64,000 nucleotides of DNA from Rhabditophanes sp. KR3021 (Eukaryota > Nematoda > Chromadorea > Rhabditida > Alloionematidae). Under the pieces are notes generated by a model. That model saw only the letters and a list, made by a program, of their open reading frames with translations. It was not told where the DNA came from and did no database searches. Each line of letters starts with the position of its first letter. Within the stretch, counting starts at the first letter, position 1. Shown one piece after another: positions 1 to 11,028 of this stretch. The translations under genes were made by a program, and so were the position numbers. The stretch is taken from contig CAUJLY010000003.1 in NCBI GenBank assembly GCA_963281155.1, forward strand, positions 7,254,001-7,318,000, written 5' to 3'.

Positions 1-2258
1 GCTGGCATCACTTGTACATGGATAAAGAAAGGTTAATAGAGTATGTTTTGGCATATTGAGATCAAAGTTAAGATTAGAAAATGTTGATAAACTTCTGCTA
101 ATATACGTAACATAAAATGATAAGTCAAAAGGCAATTGGGGTAGATTGAAGCTAAATATATGCATTTAACAAGATTCTCATTTGGCCTGGGAATGAGTGA
201 GAATAAGGGTCCTTCTTTTTGATGATGGAAGCCATTATTCAGATAAAAAATTGCATGAGAGCGGTAAAATTTGTTAAATAAATAAATTGATACGCAATTT
301 GGGTGTTAAACAATATGATGTAAATAGTAAAAGATCCTAAAATAAACTATCACATCTCAATTTGTTAAAAATTATAAATTTAATGCGTCAGACCCAATTC
401 ATCCCATCATTCTTGTAAATTTAAAAAAAATGAACTAAAAATGAAAGCTAAACACCGGTTCCTTTGAATGCATGTTTGCTGTCAAAACAACACATTATCT
501 CTTAGCCTCATTGTCATATCATAATCTTAGTGGTTCGAGCTTTACCATTGCAAAGAGTCTTCGAAATGTGTTTAAAAGACAATATAATATACGTAAACAA
601 TTAGAAAAAAGAGAGTATAATAGGTTACGTTAACTGGTGTTGTCTTTTGTGAAATTATGAATAGATAAGCTTATTCTAACTACTCACTACCAAGTACATA
701 ACCAATTAAACGACCACAAAATTAAAAAGAAGTCTGACATATTTAACAAGTAAATGATAAGTAGAGATGTTTTGTGGGAATATTTTTTGACTTCTCAAGT
801 CAAATGGCTGGAAATAGTGAGGAGATAATAATATGTGGTATTAGATTAATAAGAAACATCTAAGTAATATATTGTGATAAGAAGCAAAATTTAAATAGCA
901 TTTTAATGAGTCACATCAAACAAACACATGCCTTCGAAATTGAACTTAAAAAATGATGGTAATCTTTTTTGAGTATGTCTTAAAAATATTCATTTTACTG
1001 AGGTAATGAAATTATTTTTTCAAGAATGATAAGATCAAAAAATTAGGAATGATGTTTTACATTCTCATTTACGATCATTTGTCAAAGGATGAGTTTGTGT
1101 CTATTAAAATTTGGGTCTTAGATAAGATAGTATGCATCAAAAAGATTATGACCGCTTTTACAAGCACCTTTTCTTGGGACGGAATATTTGACTTCCTGAA
1201 GAATGGTGATTAATAATGGCTGTCAGCATTTTTACAACATGTAATATGATTGTTTAAACTCTAAATGAGTTAAAAAAAGGTTTGACATGGTGTATATATT
1301 TGTTTGTGGAAGTCATTAATGAGGTAATTATGAGAAAGGTGAAAGAGTACGAGAATGTGGTGATTTATATGTGGGTGAAGACACAACTTCGGTATAATAA
1401 AATGATGACAAGTTAATCCTATTTTAGTACGCAAGAACTACACTACTTTTGTTTAAATTTGGGATTAAAAAATTAAGAAATTGCATAAATTTGATGAATG
1501 AGTCCAGAAAAATTATGAAATTGATTGGAAGTAATAAATAGTTTATTAGTGAACAATTGGAACTTAAGAAATTGTTTCTTAAACTGATTTAATATTAACA
1601 AATTGAAACGTTTGTGTTGTTGGATAAAGCATATGCCTTTGTTTATAGTGAGCCCAACATATCGGTAATTTCTAATTTTTAGAAACAAACTTTATCTGCA
1701 TTCCGAAACAGACTTTATCTGATAATTGATGCGTTGATTAGATCCGGTCAGGTAATAACTTTTGCAGGCTAAATGAAATGATTCAGAAGTAACATTGTCA
1801 TGTCTAACTAATAGCAGTTGTTTTCAATTGAGAGCATAAGCAAATTTTCCATTGTAAACTTCGAATTAGCGTTTAATTTCAGTCCAAGCAACTTATTACA
1901 ATTTATTGTTAGGGAGTCTCAAATAAATATTTTTTATAAGATATCCAACATTTTTTCCTTATGTAATAATTGGTTTTTGTAAATTTGGAACATATCAGTT
2001 TTTGTTTTTGAAAATCAGTTAAACGGAATCTCCGTGAGTTATTGCCAAAATAATGAGAAATTCATACTCTTTAAAAACTATTTTATGCAAATCGAAAATA
2101 TTGGTGTACATTTTACTTGTAAAAAGGACCAGAACAACATAATTTTAAAAAGCTGATAAGTACCTTTCAAATCAACGGGATATGAATAGTACTTTTGATA
2201 GAGGCGTTTTAAAAGAAATGACATTATTTTTTGTTTGTATAAGAAGAGTTTAATTGCA
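1..2258. other. AT-rich intergenic, no gene recognised
   Basis: No convincing gene is seen. The only stretch with some coding character is a 54-codon plus-strand ORF from ATG 1049 to TAA 1213, which has no recognisable domain and no clear splice partners. It may be a decayed gene piece or chance. Confidence 0.5.
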
Positions 2259-3218
2259 TTAATTGTTCTTAGCCTTGTTCGCAGCTCTTTTTTCATAATT
2301 AGCTCTCATTTGGACAACCGCATGTTTGAACACATAATCCAACACAAATGAAGGCATTAGATTGAATGCCTCTACTTGAATTTGATGTGAAAAGTATCCA
2401 CTCGTCTCCTTAATATTGCCAACTGTTCTAAGAGCAGATTTGACAAAGTCGGTTGAACTTGCCGCAAAGAAGGAAGTTTCTTCCCTTTTGGACATATTTG
2501 TGGCAACAAGACATGGCGAGATATACTGAACTGTGATATCAAAGGCAGAGTATTCTTTATCGAGTATTTGAGACAAGTGAGACATATACTTTTTAGTTGA
2601 TGAATAAACACAAAAACCAGATATCGGTTGTTCACCTAACATAGATCCAATATTAATGATAACACCGCCTTTTCTAGGAACCATTTGAGTTAAAACTTCT
2701 TGTGTTAGAATTGTTGGTGCAAGTGTATTAACTACATGGATGTCTCTGTTTTTTTGGGTGCCAAAAGCCGTTTTGTGGTGAATTTCAGGGTATTCGGACG
2801 TCATTCCTACATTATTAACTAAAACACCAACCTCAATAGACTGCAACTTTTTAAAGATGATATTTTCATAATCCTTAACACTCGAATTAGTAAAATCAAA
2901 AGCAACAGTCTGAACATCAATGTCTGGAACTTGATCGTTAATCTCCTTTTTAACAGATTGTAACTTGGAGTCCGATCTCGAAATCAAGACAATATTAAAG
3001 CCTTTTTTAGCTAGCTGCAAAGCATAAGCTTTTCCAATTCCATCGGTTGATCCAGTAACAACGGCATACTTCCCACCGCCTGATAATTTATGCAAATCAA
3101 GTGGAGTAGCAATGAAAAATGGATAAATTAAACGGTAAAGGATTTTCCCAACATAAACAGCTAATAAGGTTATGGCTGTAGTTCCAGCAAATTTAAACAA
3201 ACAATCATAGCAAGTCAT
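2259..3218 (-). CDS. Very-long-chain 3-oxoacyl-CoA reductase / 17-beta-HSD type 12-like SDR
   Basis: Single-exon gene of 319 aa, close to the roughly 310 aa usual for HSD17B12/LET-767. The first ATG in frame is at 3218; an upstream TTG at 3239 is ignored. Residues 12-37 are hydrophobic and should anchor it in the ER membrane. The Rossmann cofactor motif TGSTDGIG begins at T55, the SDR NNxG motif is NNVG (135-138), and the catalytic triad is S192, Y205 and K209 (YSSTK). The C-terminus KAKNN fits a KxKxx ER-retrieval signal. Family members reduce 3-ketoacyl-CoA during fatty-acid elongation, and some reduce 17-keto steroids; which substrate is used here cannot be read from sequence. A four-copy tandem repeat lies about 65 bp upstream of the start. 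Confidence 0.9.
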   Translation of the reverse strand: MTCYDCLFKFAGTTAITLLAVYVGKILYRLIYPFFIATPLDLHKLSGGGKYAVVTGSTDGIGKAYALQLAKKGFNIVLISRSDSKLQSVKKEINDQVPDIDVQTVAFDFTNSSVKDYENIIFKKLQSIEVGVLVNNVGMTSEYPEIHHKTAFGTQKNRDIHVVNTLAPTILTQEVLTQMVPRKGGVIINIGSMLGEQPISGFCVYSSTKKYMSHLSQILDKEYSAFDITVQYISPCLVATNMSKREETSFFAASSTDFVKSALRTVGNIKETSGYFSHQIQVEAFNLMPSFVLDYVFKHAVVQMRANYEKRAANKAKNN

Positions 3219-3284
3219 ATTTGACAATTTATCAATCAAATGATGTCGAATGGGATAAATAACAAGACAAGTGGTTTTTATAGT

Positions 3285-3400
3285 TACAATCAGTGTCCCG
3301 GGATTTTTTTTATATCTACAATCAGTGTCTCGGAATTTTTTTTATATCTACAATCAGTGTCTCGGGATTTTTTTATATCTACAATCAGTGTCTCGGGAAT
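3285..3400. repeat. Short tandem repeat, about four copies of a 31-32 bp unit
   Basis: The core TACAATCAGTGTCTCGG recurs at 3285, 3317, 3349 and 3380, each copy followed by a T-rich tract and TATATC. The units differ by a few substitutions and by T-tract length. It lies upstream of the reductase start and downstream of the SelS-like stop, so it could affect reductase transcription, but no known motif is recognised. Confidence 0.9.
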
Positions 3401-3545
3401 GTGATATTTTGTGCGTGCGAGATTATTTACAAAAAATGGACTTTGTAGTGTTTACAAAAAAGCAGGATTCAATGTAAAAATGAATTTATTTAGATAAAAT
3501 TAAATTAAATATTAATCAAGGCATGGCTATGTAATGACGTTCTTT

Positions 3546-3925
3546 TTAGAACTTTTTACCCTTTAGCATCTTCTCATTATCATCATACGCTTGAATCTTG
3601 CGTTGTTTTTCTGCATTTTCCATAATACTAGTCATCTCTTTGTGTCTTTCAGCTTCTGCGTTAAACTTTTGCTGCATCTGGTTTCTAACCTTTTTCATTT
3701 CCGATTGAAACTTTTCCTTGGTCCTTTCATCGTATTTCTTTAATTGTTCCAGTTCCTTTTCTTCCTTCCTAGCTTTAATGGTAGGTTCAAAATATTTTTG
3801 GTAAAGATAGTATAAGATAAACAAAATGATTAGCAAATACCATCCGTATGTTGAGAGGAACACGTGAACTAAAAATTGTTTTTATTAAGATCAATAAAAA
3901 GCTTACATTGAGATTTAGTCTGCAT
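3546..3925 (-). CDS. Selenoprotein S (VIMP)-like ER membrane protein, non-selenium form
   Basis: Two exons, 3907-3925 and 3546-3868, separated by a 38-nt GTAAG...TTTTAG intron, give 113 aa beginning MQTKSQFHV. The order is a short lumenal start, the conserved STYGWYLL entry into one membrane helix (residues about 14-30), then a highly charged coiled coil with the SelS-type pattern QKFNAEAERHKE. Selenoprotein S binds p97/VCP and derlins in ER-associated degradation and has a Gly-rich C-terminal tail with selenocysteine. Here the frame ends on an ordinary TAA after MLKGKKF, so the Gly-rich Sec tail is absent. The start is chosen because the second exon lacks an ATG and opens right after a good acceptor. 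It is divergent from the RNF141-like gene. Confidence 0.8.
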
Positions 3926-4106
3926 TCTTTTAATAGGTTAGTTGGTGACTGGATAATAGACTTAATTTCTTATCATATTTAATACAATTAAACTCCTTTC
4001 AAGATAAAACAAGTGGAAAGTCGTGTCTTTGCTTTTATAAAAAGCTGACCTACATGACATCGTTCACCAACTTTCTATACTAAACAGCTGATTACGATTA
4101 ATTGAA
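3926..4106. promoter_or_regulatory. Shared divergent promoter region (SelS-like / RNF141-like)
   Basis: Only 181 bp separate the two opposite start codons. A TTTATAAAAAG stretch near 4035 resembles a TATA element facing the RNF141-like gene. Whether one promoter serves both genes is inference from spacing. Confidence 0.35.
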
Positions 4107-4820
4107 ATGGGGAGTAATGCATCAAGAACGACGAATCAAGCCTCAGCGACAGGAGTTAAGTTAGTTTCTACGAGGAGTATGAACTGGCCAAAGTTTGTTT
4201 CTATGCGTAAAGAATTAAACGAAAAGTATGTTTTCATTAATTAGTTATCATTTGATTGTTGACCTTATTTGTATTACAGATGTAAAAGGATTGTGGATTC
4301 GGAGGACTGTTATTTACAATTCTGTGTAAAACGTGGAAGCGATGAATGCTTGATCTGGAAGCTAACTACTGACGTTCTAGTTGTTAAAATTAATCGTACT
4401 CTCAAAAAAAGTGTTTCCATGCGAATTGTTTCGCTACGAGAATGGGTTTCGATTTACAATAGTATAATGTTTACAGTGGATGTTAGTGAACCCAGAGACG
4501 AAGAATCCTGCTCGGCATCGACAATGAATAGTAATATGTGGAAGTCCTCAGTTGTTTCCGGAACTACAAATGATGATGGAACGTGCCTTATTTGTTTTGA
4601 TAGATATCCAGACACTATGCTATCTTGCATGCATGCCTTTTGCCATATCTGCGTTGAAAAAGTAAAGAATTCGGGCACTTTTCTGTGTCCTTTATGTAGA
4701 ACTTCTCTGAATGAAAACGATAATGAGGATTTATGGAGTATTCCTGATTTCCCAGAAGCTTCAGACATTGATAATTATCTAGTTTCGATTGCAAGGGAAA
4801 AAAGAAGTCCTGTTCGGTAA
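4107..4820 (+). CDS. RNF141-like RING finger protein
   Basis: Exons 4107-4225 and 4280-4820 (54-nt intron) encode 219 aa; human RNF141 has 230. The protein opens MGSNAS, a good N-myristoylation signal as in vertebrate RNF141. The middle matches the RNF141 pattern of a WKLTTDVLVVKINR-type segment. A C3HC4 RING follows at about residues 138-178 (CLICFDRYPD, CMHAFC, CVEK, CPLCR), with the RNF141-specific acidic tail LWSIPDFPEASDIDNYL. The RING implies E3 ubiquitin ligase activity, probably at membranes through the lipid anchor; substrates are unknown. An antisense ORF over exon 2 is only its shadow. Confidence 0.88.
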
Positions 4821-5499
4821 GCTGTTATATTCAATTATTAATAAGGATAACTAAATCAACCGCAACATAATCTATTTTATAACCTCACTAATATGTATGT
4901 AATTTAAGGGTTATAGTAAATTTTGTTTAAGTATCTAATCGACGTTGCTAAATCATAGCACAAAATAAAAATTTAATTGGCTATATCTATCAAATTAGTA
5001 TTCAATATGTGACTTACTAAAATTGATTGATAAAATTTCTTTGGCTTGTTAAATCAAGTATGAGTCATTGTTTTTAATTTTGTAAAATAATTGGATGAAA
5101 GCTTTAGAAATATGCTGGAACTAGTGAGCAAGGATTAGTTTAGATTCAATTTTAATACAAACAGGACTTTAAGCAAGCTAGAATTTATTTAAATTCAGCT
5201 TTACTGCAAACACTTATTTTAACTAATCATGGGCATACAAATAGCCCCGTTTTTCGTACATTACAGTTTCTCTCTGATCCAGAATTATTTATTCATTATG
5301 GGAAAATATATCTACATTTTATTTCTTATTAATCCGAAGTATTACCACTTCTGCACGCAATGTCTCAATCCTTCAAAGCTCTTTTGTTAAATGATTAGTT
5401 GTGGGTTTGGACGCAGATGTTGTAAATGGTTTGTTTCAAATATAGCTCAATTTATTGGTTTTACCATCCTTATGTTAAATATCTAAAGTTCCTTGAATC
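4821..5499. other. Intergenic, no gene recognised
   Basis: AT-rich sequence downstream of the RNF141-like gene. An AATAAA at about 4962 could serve a 3' end. Nothing else is supported. Confidence 0.5.
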
Positions 5500-6045
5500 A
5501 CCAGCAATCCAGAAGGATCATCAAGTAGTTCAGGTCGGGAAGGTAATGGAGGTAGTTTGCCAAATCACCTGACCTCATTCTTTACGAATGTCGGCAAATC
5601 CTTAAAAATCAGTTTGGAGAACGTGAAGAACCAACTCCAGGAACTGCCCAACTAATGGCACTGGCCAACCAACTGAAAACTCCCAGCAAAGAGAACATAC
5701 AAGGGCTGACTATTAAAGCATCATTGATGGCCTCCAACAAGTCCTAACAAATCCGGACGCCATCAGCCAAACAGGCCAAGGAATCTTCGACTCCATTTTC
5801 AGATTAATTGAAAATTTCGATGAACAAAGTGCGGCTGCTATGAATAGACTAAGTGATGAAGAAATTGCAACAGTTCCAGAGATCCTAGTCAACGACCTTC
5901 AAGTCAAAAATGAGTCCCAATACACAACTTGTATGGAAAACTTCAAATTAGATGAAAGGGTATTGATCCAAAAGAATTCAAGCCAAGAAGGATAATGGCG
6001 ACAGAGAGCCCAGAAATTACGAGGATGACATCGAATTGGATTGAA
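5500..6045 (+). pseudogene. Disrupted coding remnant, unknown helical protein
   Basis: A GC-richer strip with good codon character in shifting frames. One frame runs through SNPEGSSSSSGREGNGG into a helical segment and meets a TAA near 5655. A second ATG-led frame (about 5656) reads MALANQLKTPSKENIQGLTI and must shift by one base near 5720 to continue as IIDGLQQVLTNPDAISQTG and onward to about 5993. A final acidic piece ends near 6045. At least one nonsense and two frameshifts argue for a decayed gene. The text is rich in Asn, Gln and Ser and amphipathic. The family is not recognised. Confidence 0.45.
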
Positions 6046-7163
6046 ACTGGTTCTGGAAGGAGTATTTATTTGAATATTTATTACTATTATGAGTTTTTTG
6101 GTTTTTAATAATCAGTGAGGTAGTATCTTTTTTGGCTTAAATTCATAAGGTATTAAGTGCAAGGTTTGTATAATATTATTGCCTGTAAAATAATGAACTT
6201 TTTTAATCGTTCTGGTGATTTTGTTTGTTTATGTTTTCGTTTTGAACATTTGTATAAGACGTGGTACGCAGTTTTTAAAATAATTTCATTTAGATGTTTT
6301 CTCAAAGATGAAAATGCTAGTAAAATGTATGGTATGCAATATATTTGGTGTAAATTCATAATTCGTATTAAATAAGCTTTATCTTAGTTATAACAATTTT
6401 TTGTTGTCTTTCGGAATGTGATGTCATTAATTGCAAACTTTGATTATCAATTTGAATAATAATGTTAGATACATGAAAATAAAGGATAATTGAAACGCCT
6501 TCTCACTTCGAAGGCAATTCTAATTTATCATCAGTGTAAATATAACATATTTAAATTAAATCGTGTAATCTTTAGTTACAAATGGCAATTTCAAATACAA
6601 TATTTATGTGGTAGTAGTAATTAGATGAACACTCTATCATCAAATAATACTCATTAAGTTTGGGTTACATTATTTGAGCTGCTCAAACCTGAAGTATCGT
6701 TAAAAGCTGATACTAAATTATTTATTTTTGGAGGAGAAGAAACCAAAAAAATTGAAACGTAATTTATTTAACTTTTAAGATTTGACATTGTAACAAAGAG
6801 AAGTGTTGTCTTGGAGACTGAAATTGACAATATTAACTATGGATTTTCAACATCAAATTTGGACGATTGGAGGATGGGTAAATAACAAGAGTACGGATGT
6901 TGTACAAAGGTGGGAGTATGAATGTTATTCTTTTAAAATAATATTTTAGCTTTGATTTCGAAAAAATGATTTGGTTGAATCAAAAAGCAATGCCCATTGG
7001 TTGTTGTGATCATTGATCTGTAGTAATTTGTATTTAGTTTGATTCAACTCAGCAAGAATTTGAAACAATATTAATTTGTTTGATACAACATTTTTAGGAC
7101 ATTTAATCTCCAGCAGTTTTATATTTAATTGTAACAACATTTTTAACGTTCAAAATATATATT
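6046..7163. other. Intergenic, no gene recognised
   Basis: AT-rich. Short overlapping ORFs near 6157-6375 occur on both strands and look like chance. A slightly GC-richer patch near 6840-6920 has no stable frame. Confidence 0.45.
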
Positions 7164-7511
7164 TTAATAATAAAGACCAAAACCATTTATTTTATTAAAT
7201 TTTTCACATTCTGGTCTTTTTGAGGGTTTTCCATATTCAAAATCTCTCCAAGAGTTATAATTTGGCAAAGAACACATAAAGCGTTCATGATTCATTTCAG
7301 TTTCACTTCTTTGTGTGTAAAATGGAATTTTTTGGTTGAAGAAACTCCATTTTGAAAAATAATTCTGTTCAGCTTTCTATTCTTTTCCAAAATCTTCCTT
7401 ACTTTGTGGCGTAGAATCAAATTTCCCTGGTAAATCAAAGTCAAATAGAACTTTTGAATCAGCAAAAGTGGAGAGGACTGCGAGTGATAAACCAACACAA
7501 AAATATTTCAC
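7164..7511 (-). pseudogene. Probable small secreted protein, start and frame damaged
   Basis: Read from 7511 the frame gives a textbook secretory leader, xKYFCVGLSLAVLSTFADS, where the first codon is GTG rather than ATG. The mature part is aromatic and charged and ends at TAA 7164-7166. One in-frame TAG interrupts it near 7392. A GTAAGG...AATAG stretch of 28 nt spanning the stop would, if spliced, restore the frame, but this is shorter than any other intron here. Either a recently decayed gene or a gene with an unseen first exon and a tiny intron. No family is recognised. Confidence 0.4.
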
Positions 7512-7677
7512 GATAAAACATAATCAAATGAAGAAATGTACGTCTTATAAGCTGAAAATTTATAACAACGACATTAAGCATTTTGTATTCATTATCATAA
7601 TTATTATCAGTAACATTTATACATTAAATTGTTTTATTCAGATGCAAATGATTGTAATATGATATTAAAAACTATTT

Positions 7678-9448
7678 TTAAACATCTGTAACTTGAAACT
7701 CATATTCTGGAGCTTTTAAGATAGCCCCACAAATTGGTTCAATCGAGGGCTTAGCTCTTCCAGGAGGTGGTCCAAACTTGTATTTCTGAACAAGTCTTGT
7801 GATCAACAAAAATAACTCCATTACGGCCATTCCTTCACCTGCACATTGTCTCTTTCTAAAACACTTTATTATTTTTGAATTACAATTTAAATTACCCCAT
7901 AGAAAAAGGAATCAGCTTTTCACTGAGTGTTTTGTTGATACTTTTTTGATCTTCATTTAGCCATCTTTCAGGTATGAATTTGTCACTGTCAACAAAATCT
8001 TTATCATACTTCAAAACACTGTGAATGTGTGCAAATATAGTCGTGTTTTTCGGAATTAACACCCCTTGAACTTCCACATCTGCCGTTGCATAATGAGAGA
8101 CATTCAACGGAACAATATTTCCATACCTAAAAAGGAAGTTATATAATGAATCACCAAACAAATATACGAGTAACAAACTAAACGATTTTTTTAAATATCT
8201 AAAGACTCAAATCGGATAATTAGTTTGATTAAATTACTCAATTCGACGAATGAGTTAAATCTCCAACATTACATACCTTTGAATTTCCATGATAGTTGCT
8301 GTACAATAAGGCAGGCGAATTTTATCTTTCATTGTAATTAAGGCATCACTTCCAATTACACTCAGAATTTCATCTCTCATTTTGTCCTGTTTGTCCAAGT
8401 TAGCTCCGAGATGATTCAATCCGTGGAGTGTTGTGGTGGTGGTTGTTTCGAGTCCTAAAGCATTATTACATTATTAAAAGGTCTTTTTTAATTACCTGCT
8501 ATTAGCATATCACTAGCAACTTCGTATAATTCCTCGATATTAATATCACCTCCCATTGAATCGGCTTTATTTAGATAGTAGTGAACAAAGTTAGTTGGTT
8601 CAGTATGCGGAACAAATGATTTGGCGGTTTCTTTTGTAATCTGAGCTACTTTAGTACGGAACGTTTGATGTTCTTTGGCACCATTAACGTTTACAAAACG
8701 TTCAAGCAAAGAAATTATTTTAGGATAATTATTAAAGAAACAATACAAATAAATTCTTTTGTCTTTTCGTACTAATCTAAAAGATTCCTCCAGTAAATTA
8801 ACAGTTTCTTCAAAATCATCATCTTTTTCTTGTGCATGTGTAATGCCGAATAAAACATCACTAATAATATTGGAAATACATATTTGAACTGGCCATCTAA
8901 AGTTAAGAGGTTTGTCTTTATTTCGATCAACAAATTCGATCATGCTGTCGATGCTCCGATGAACCCTGTCCTCCATCAAATTCTTTCCCATTCCAAAGTC
9001 CCTTAAAGCACTGATAGATACTCTTCGCTGAGCCTGCCAATTCTCTCCATTGTTGAAGATAATTCCCTTGTTGGGACTTTTTTGGAAGAATTTGTCTGGG
9101 TATCCAATCGGTCTAGCATAGGTCAATTGACCTTTATCAACTAAAGCTTCCTTGATAGCATCAAATGACGTCAAAATAACAACTGGATTAGGTATGAAAA
9201 CAGTGAAAACATCTGCCTTAATTGCTTTGGATCGCTCATAAAAATACTCATGAATTTGATCCATTGGCGGAACCTAGTAAACAATTATTAAATGATCCAC
9301 AAAAACTATCTAATCTTACGGTTAACAAATTTCCCAAAAAAGGATATGGCTTTTCTCCGGCAACTGGATATTTATTTACCCACTCATAATAGTTTTTGAC
9401 ATACAAGGCTATTATAATAATTAGCAAAATAAATACTAGCAAAAACAT
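7678..9448 (-). CDS. Cytochrome P450, CYP2 clan
   Basis: Five exons (9320-9448, 8496-9273, 8277-8454, 7896-8126, 7678-7855) join in phase to 497 aa, the normal length for a microsomal P450. Residues 1-17 form the ER signal anchor (MFLLVFILLIIIIALYV), followed by a Pro-rich hinge with PFLGNL. The I-helix oxygen motif is AGLETT across the exon 2/3 junction. The K-helix ExxR is EIQR, then FIPERW, then the haem loop FSMGKRQCAGE with the Fe ligand at C443. Introns are 38-150 nt with consensus ends. It should be a monooxygenase of sterols, fatty acids or xenobiotics, working with NADPH-P450 reductase. Nematode CYP2-clan enzymes are numerous, so the substrate cannot be assigned. Confidence 0.93.
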
Positions 9449-9914
9449 TTAGTCAATTCATACAATTTGGTAAAATAGAATGATACAGGCAACTGCAAAA
9501 TATAACGGACAAAAGTGTGCTTCAATAAAGTGAATGATTACCTAATATATTTCCAACCTATTTACACAAATGTAAAGATCACAAAATAGTAAACAATACT
9601 CTCCTTATCACTAACTTATTTAGTTGACGCTTATATAAGAAAGATTCAATAAAATGATGAAGATGCGTTTTTTAACCTTATTCATTTATATAAAAGTAAT
9701 CTAATCATTCGAAGATTAGATTGTGTGTAGTTGATTTAATTTGATTACTCATACTTTTGTCAAGTCATTGTTTATGCAAATTAAAATGATTTAAATAAAT
9801 ATATGTTTGTTTGGAATTACAAATTTTGTCATTACTCGCACACGTTTTGACATCACTCACACATATTTTGACATTAGTCATCCAAATTTCGTTCTAGTTT
9901 TTAAATAAAGAAGG
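9449..9914. other. P450 upstream region
   Basis: AT-rich, no ORF of note. It should hold the P450 promoter. Near 9835-9875 there is a weak direct repeat (CACACGTTTTGACATCACTC followed by a similar ACATATTTTGACATTAGTC). Confidence 0.4.
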
Positions 9915-10708
9915 CTTGTTTTTACTACAAACCTTAATTGACTTTTTTTGCTTTTGTGTTTTGGTACTTCGGTTATTATAGTATCAAAAAAAGAGAAAAG
10001 TCGCAAAGTTAAAACTAATACAAGTTTCCATCACTTTGATCAAAAGGCTGACGCCGGTAGTGGGATGCCAAAGAACTTGCTCGTGGAGGCCATGGGATTC
10101 AGTATGCAGGTAAATAAATTTGAATATATAATAATTTGCATAATTATTTTAGTTCCAAATGCCAGCAACAATTTTGAATATGCTTTGAAGGCAAAAAGCG
10201 ACCTAACATCATCCCAACTTTTTCATCATCTTTGGCGAGGAAAGAGTCTGTTTTGACCAAATTGGCCACATTGTCTCCTCCAAAGAAGCGACATTTTGTT
10301 GATACTGGAAATGTCAACAACTTGACAATCATGGTTACGGATTTGGTTGGACGATTAGTAAGAGACCTCATGAAAGCCTTCCATCTGGATAGCCGATTTT
10401 CCACCCCAACATGTCTGAAGGACGGTTTAAAGTTTATGCAGGTCCAAAGCTCAATATTACTCCACCCGCCACTTTCAAATTTAAAAGAACTTTGAGGTAT
10501 GGTAGGCGGATGTTGGTCAACTACCGATTTCAGACAACGAATGATGCCTTACGCCTTCCCCCAATTGCACAATCATCACATCTTGGCCTGGAAGAAGATC
10601 AAAACAGAGACTTGTCTTGGACCAAAAATGTTGCCCTTCCAACCCAAAAAGCGAATTAATGCAGTCTCCAGGTGGTCAAAACAAAAAATGGATACCTTTT
10701 TAAACTAA
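9915..10708 (+). pseudogene. Disrupted multi-exon gene, unknown product
   Basis: Coding character runs through all three frames. A frame to 10109 ends LLVEAMGFSMQ and is followed by an intron-like GTAAAT...TTTTAG (10110-10152), then FQMPATILNML and a premature TGA. A +1 shift continues through KKRPNIIPTFSSSLARKES to about 10430. Two further shifts lead through an RFKVYAGPKL frame and then a Cys-bearing frame ending at TAA 10706-10708. Because intron signals persist, this is a decayed genomic copy rather than a processed one. The product is basic, has no clear signal peptide and is not recognised. Confidence 0.45.
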
Positions 10709-11028
10709 TTTAAAAACTGAAGTCCCTCTTCGCCATCATTTGCATTCACTACTTAATATTGCAATAAAAATGAATCCCTCTAAATAATTGTATCTTTATT
10801 TAATTGTCACGATCATCATTTTGTGACGCATCACCTATTTATGTGGCTGTTTGAGAATAAATATTTCCCTTTTGATTGAGGAATGTTAGTTGATTCTGTT
10901 TGTGGAGGGTTGCCTACTTACTTTTCAAGATGCAGTTGTTTTAGAAAGATTTGATTGGTTATAGAAGTTGGGAAGGATTTAAAATGGATAAAAATTTATT
11001 TTAATGATATATGATTTTGTATGAACGT
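10709..11028. other. Intergenic, no gene recognised
   Basis: 320 bp between the remnant and the collagen stop, AT-rich. It contains the collagen 3' flank. Confidence 0.4.

Noticed and set aside
530..560. TGGTTCGAGC resembling a tRNA B box
   Set aside because: No matching A box or cloverleaf around it.
3271..3477. 68-codon ORF with repeated sequence
   Set aside because: It is only the translation of the 31-32 bp tandem repeat.
4454..4768. 104-codon antisense ORF over the RNF141-like exon
   Set aside because: Shadow of the real exon; no domain, start context or splice sites.
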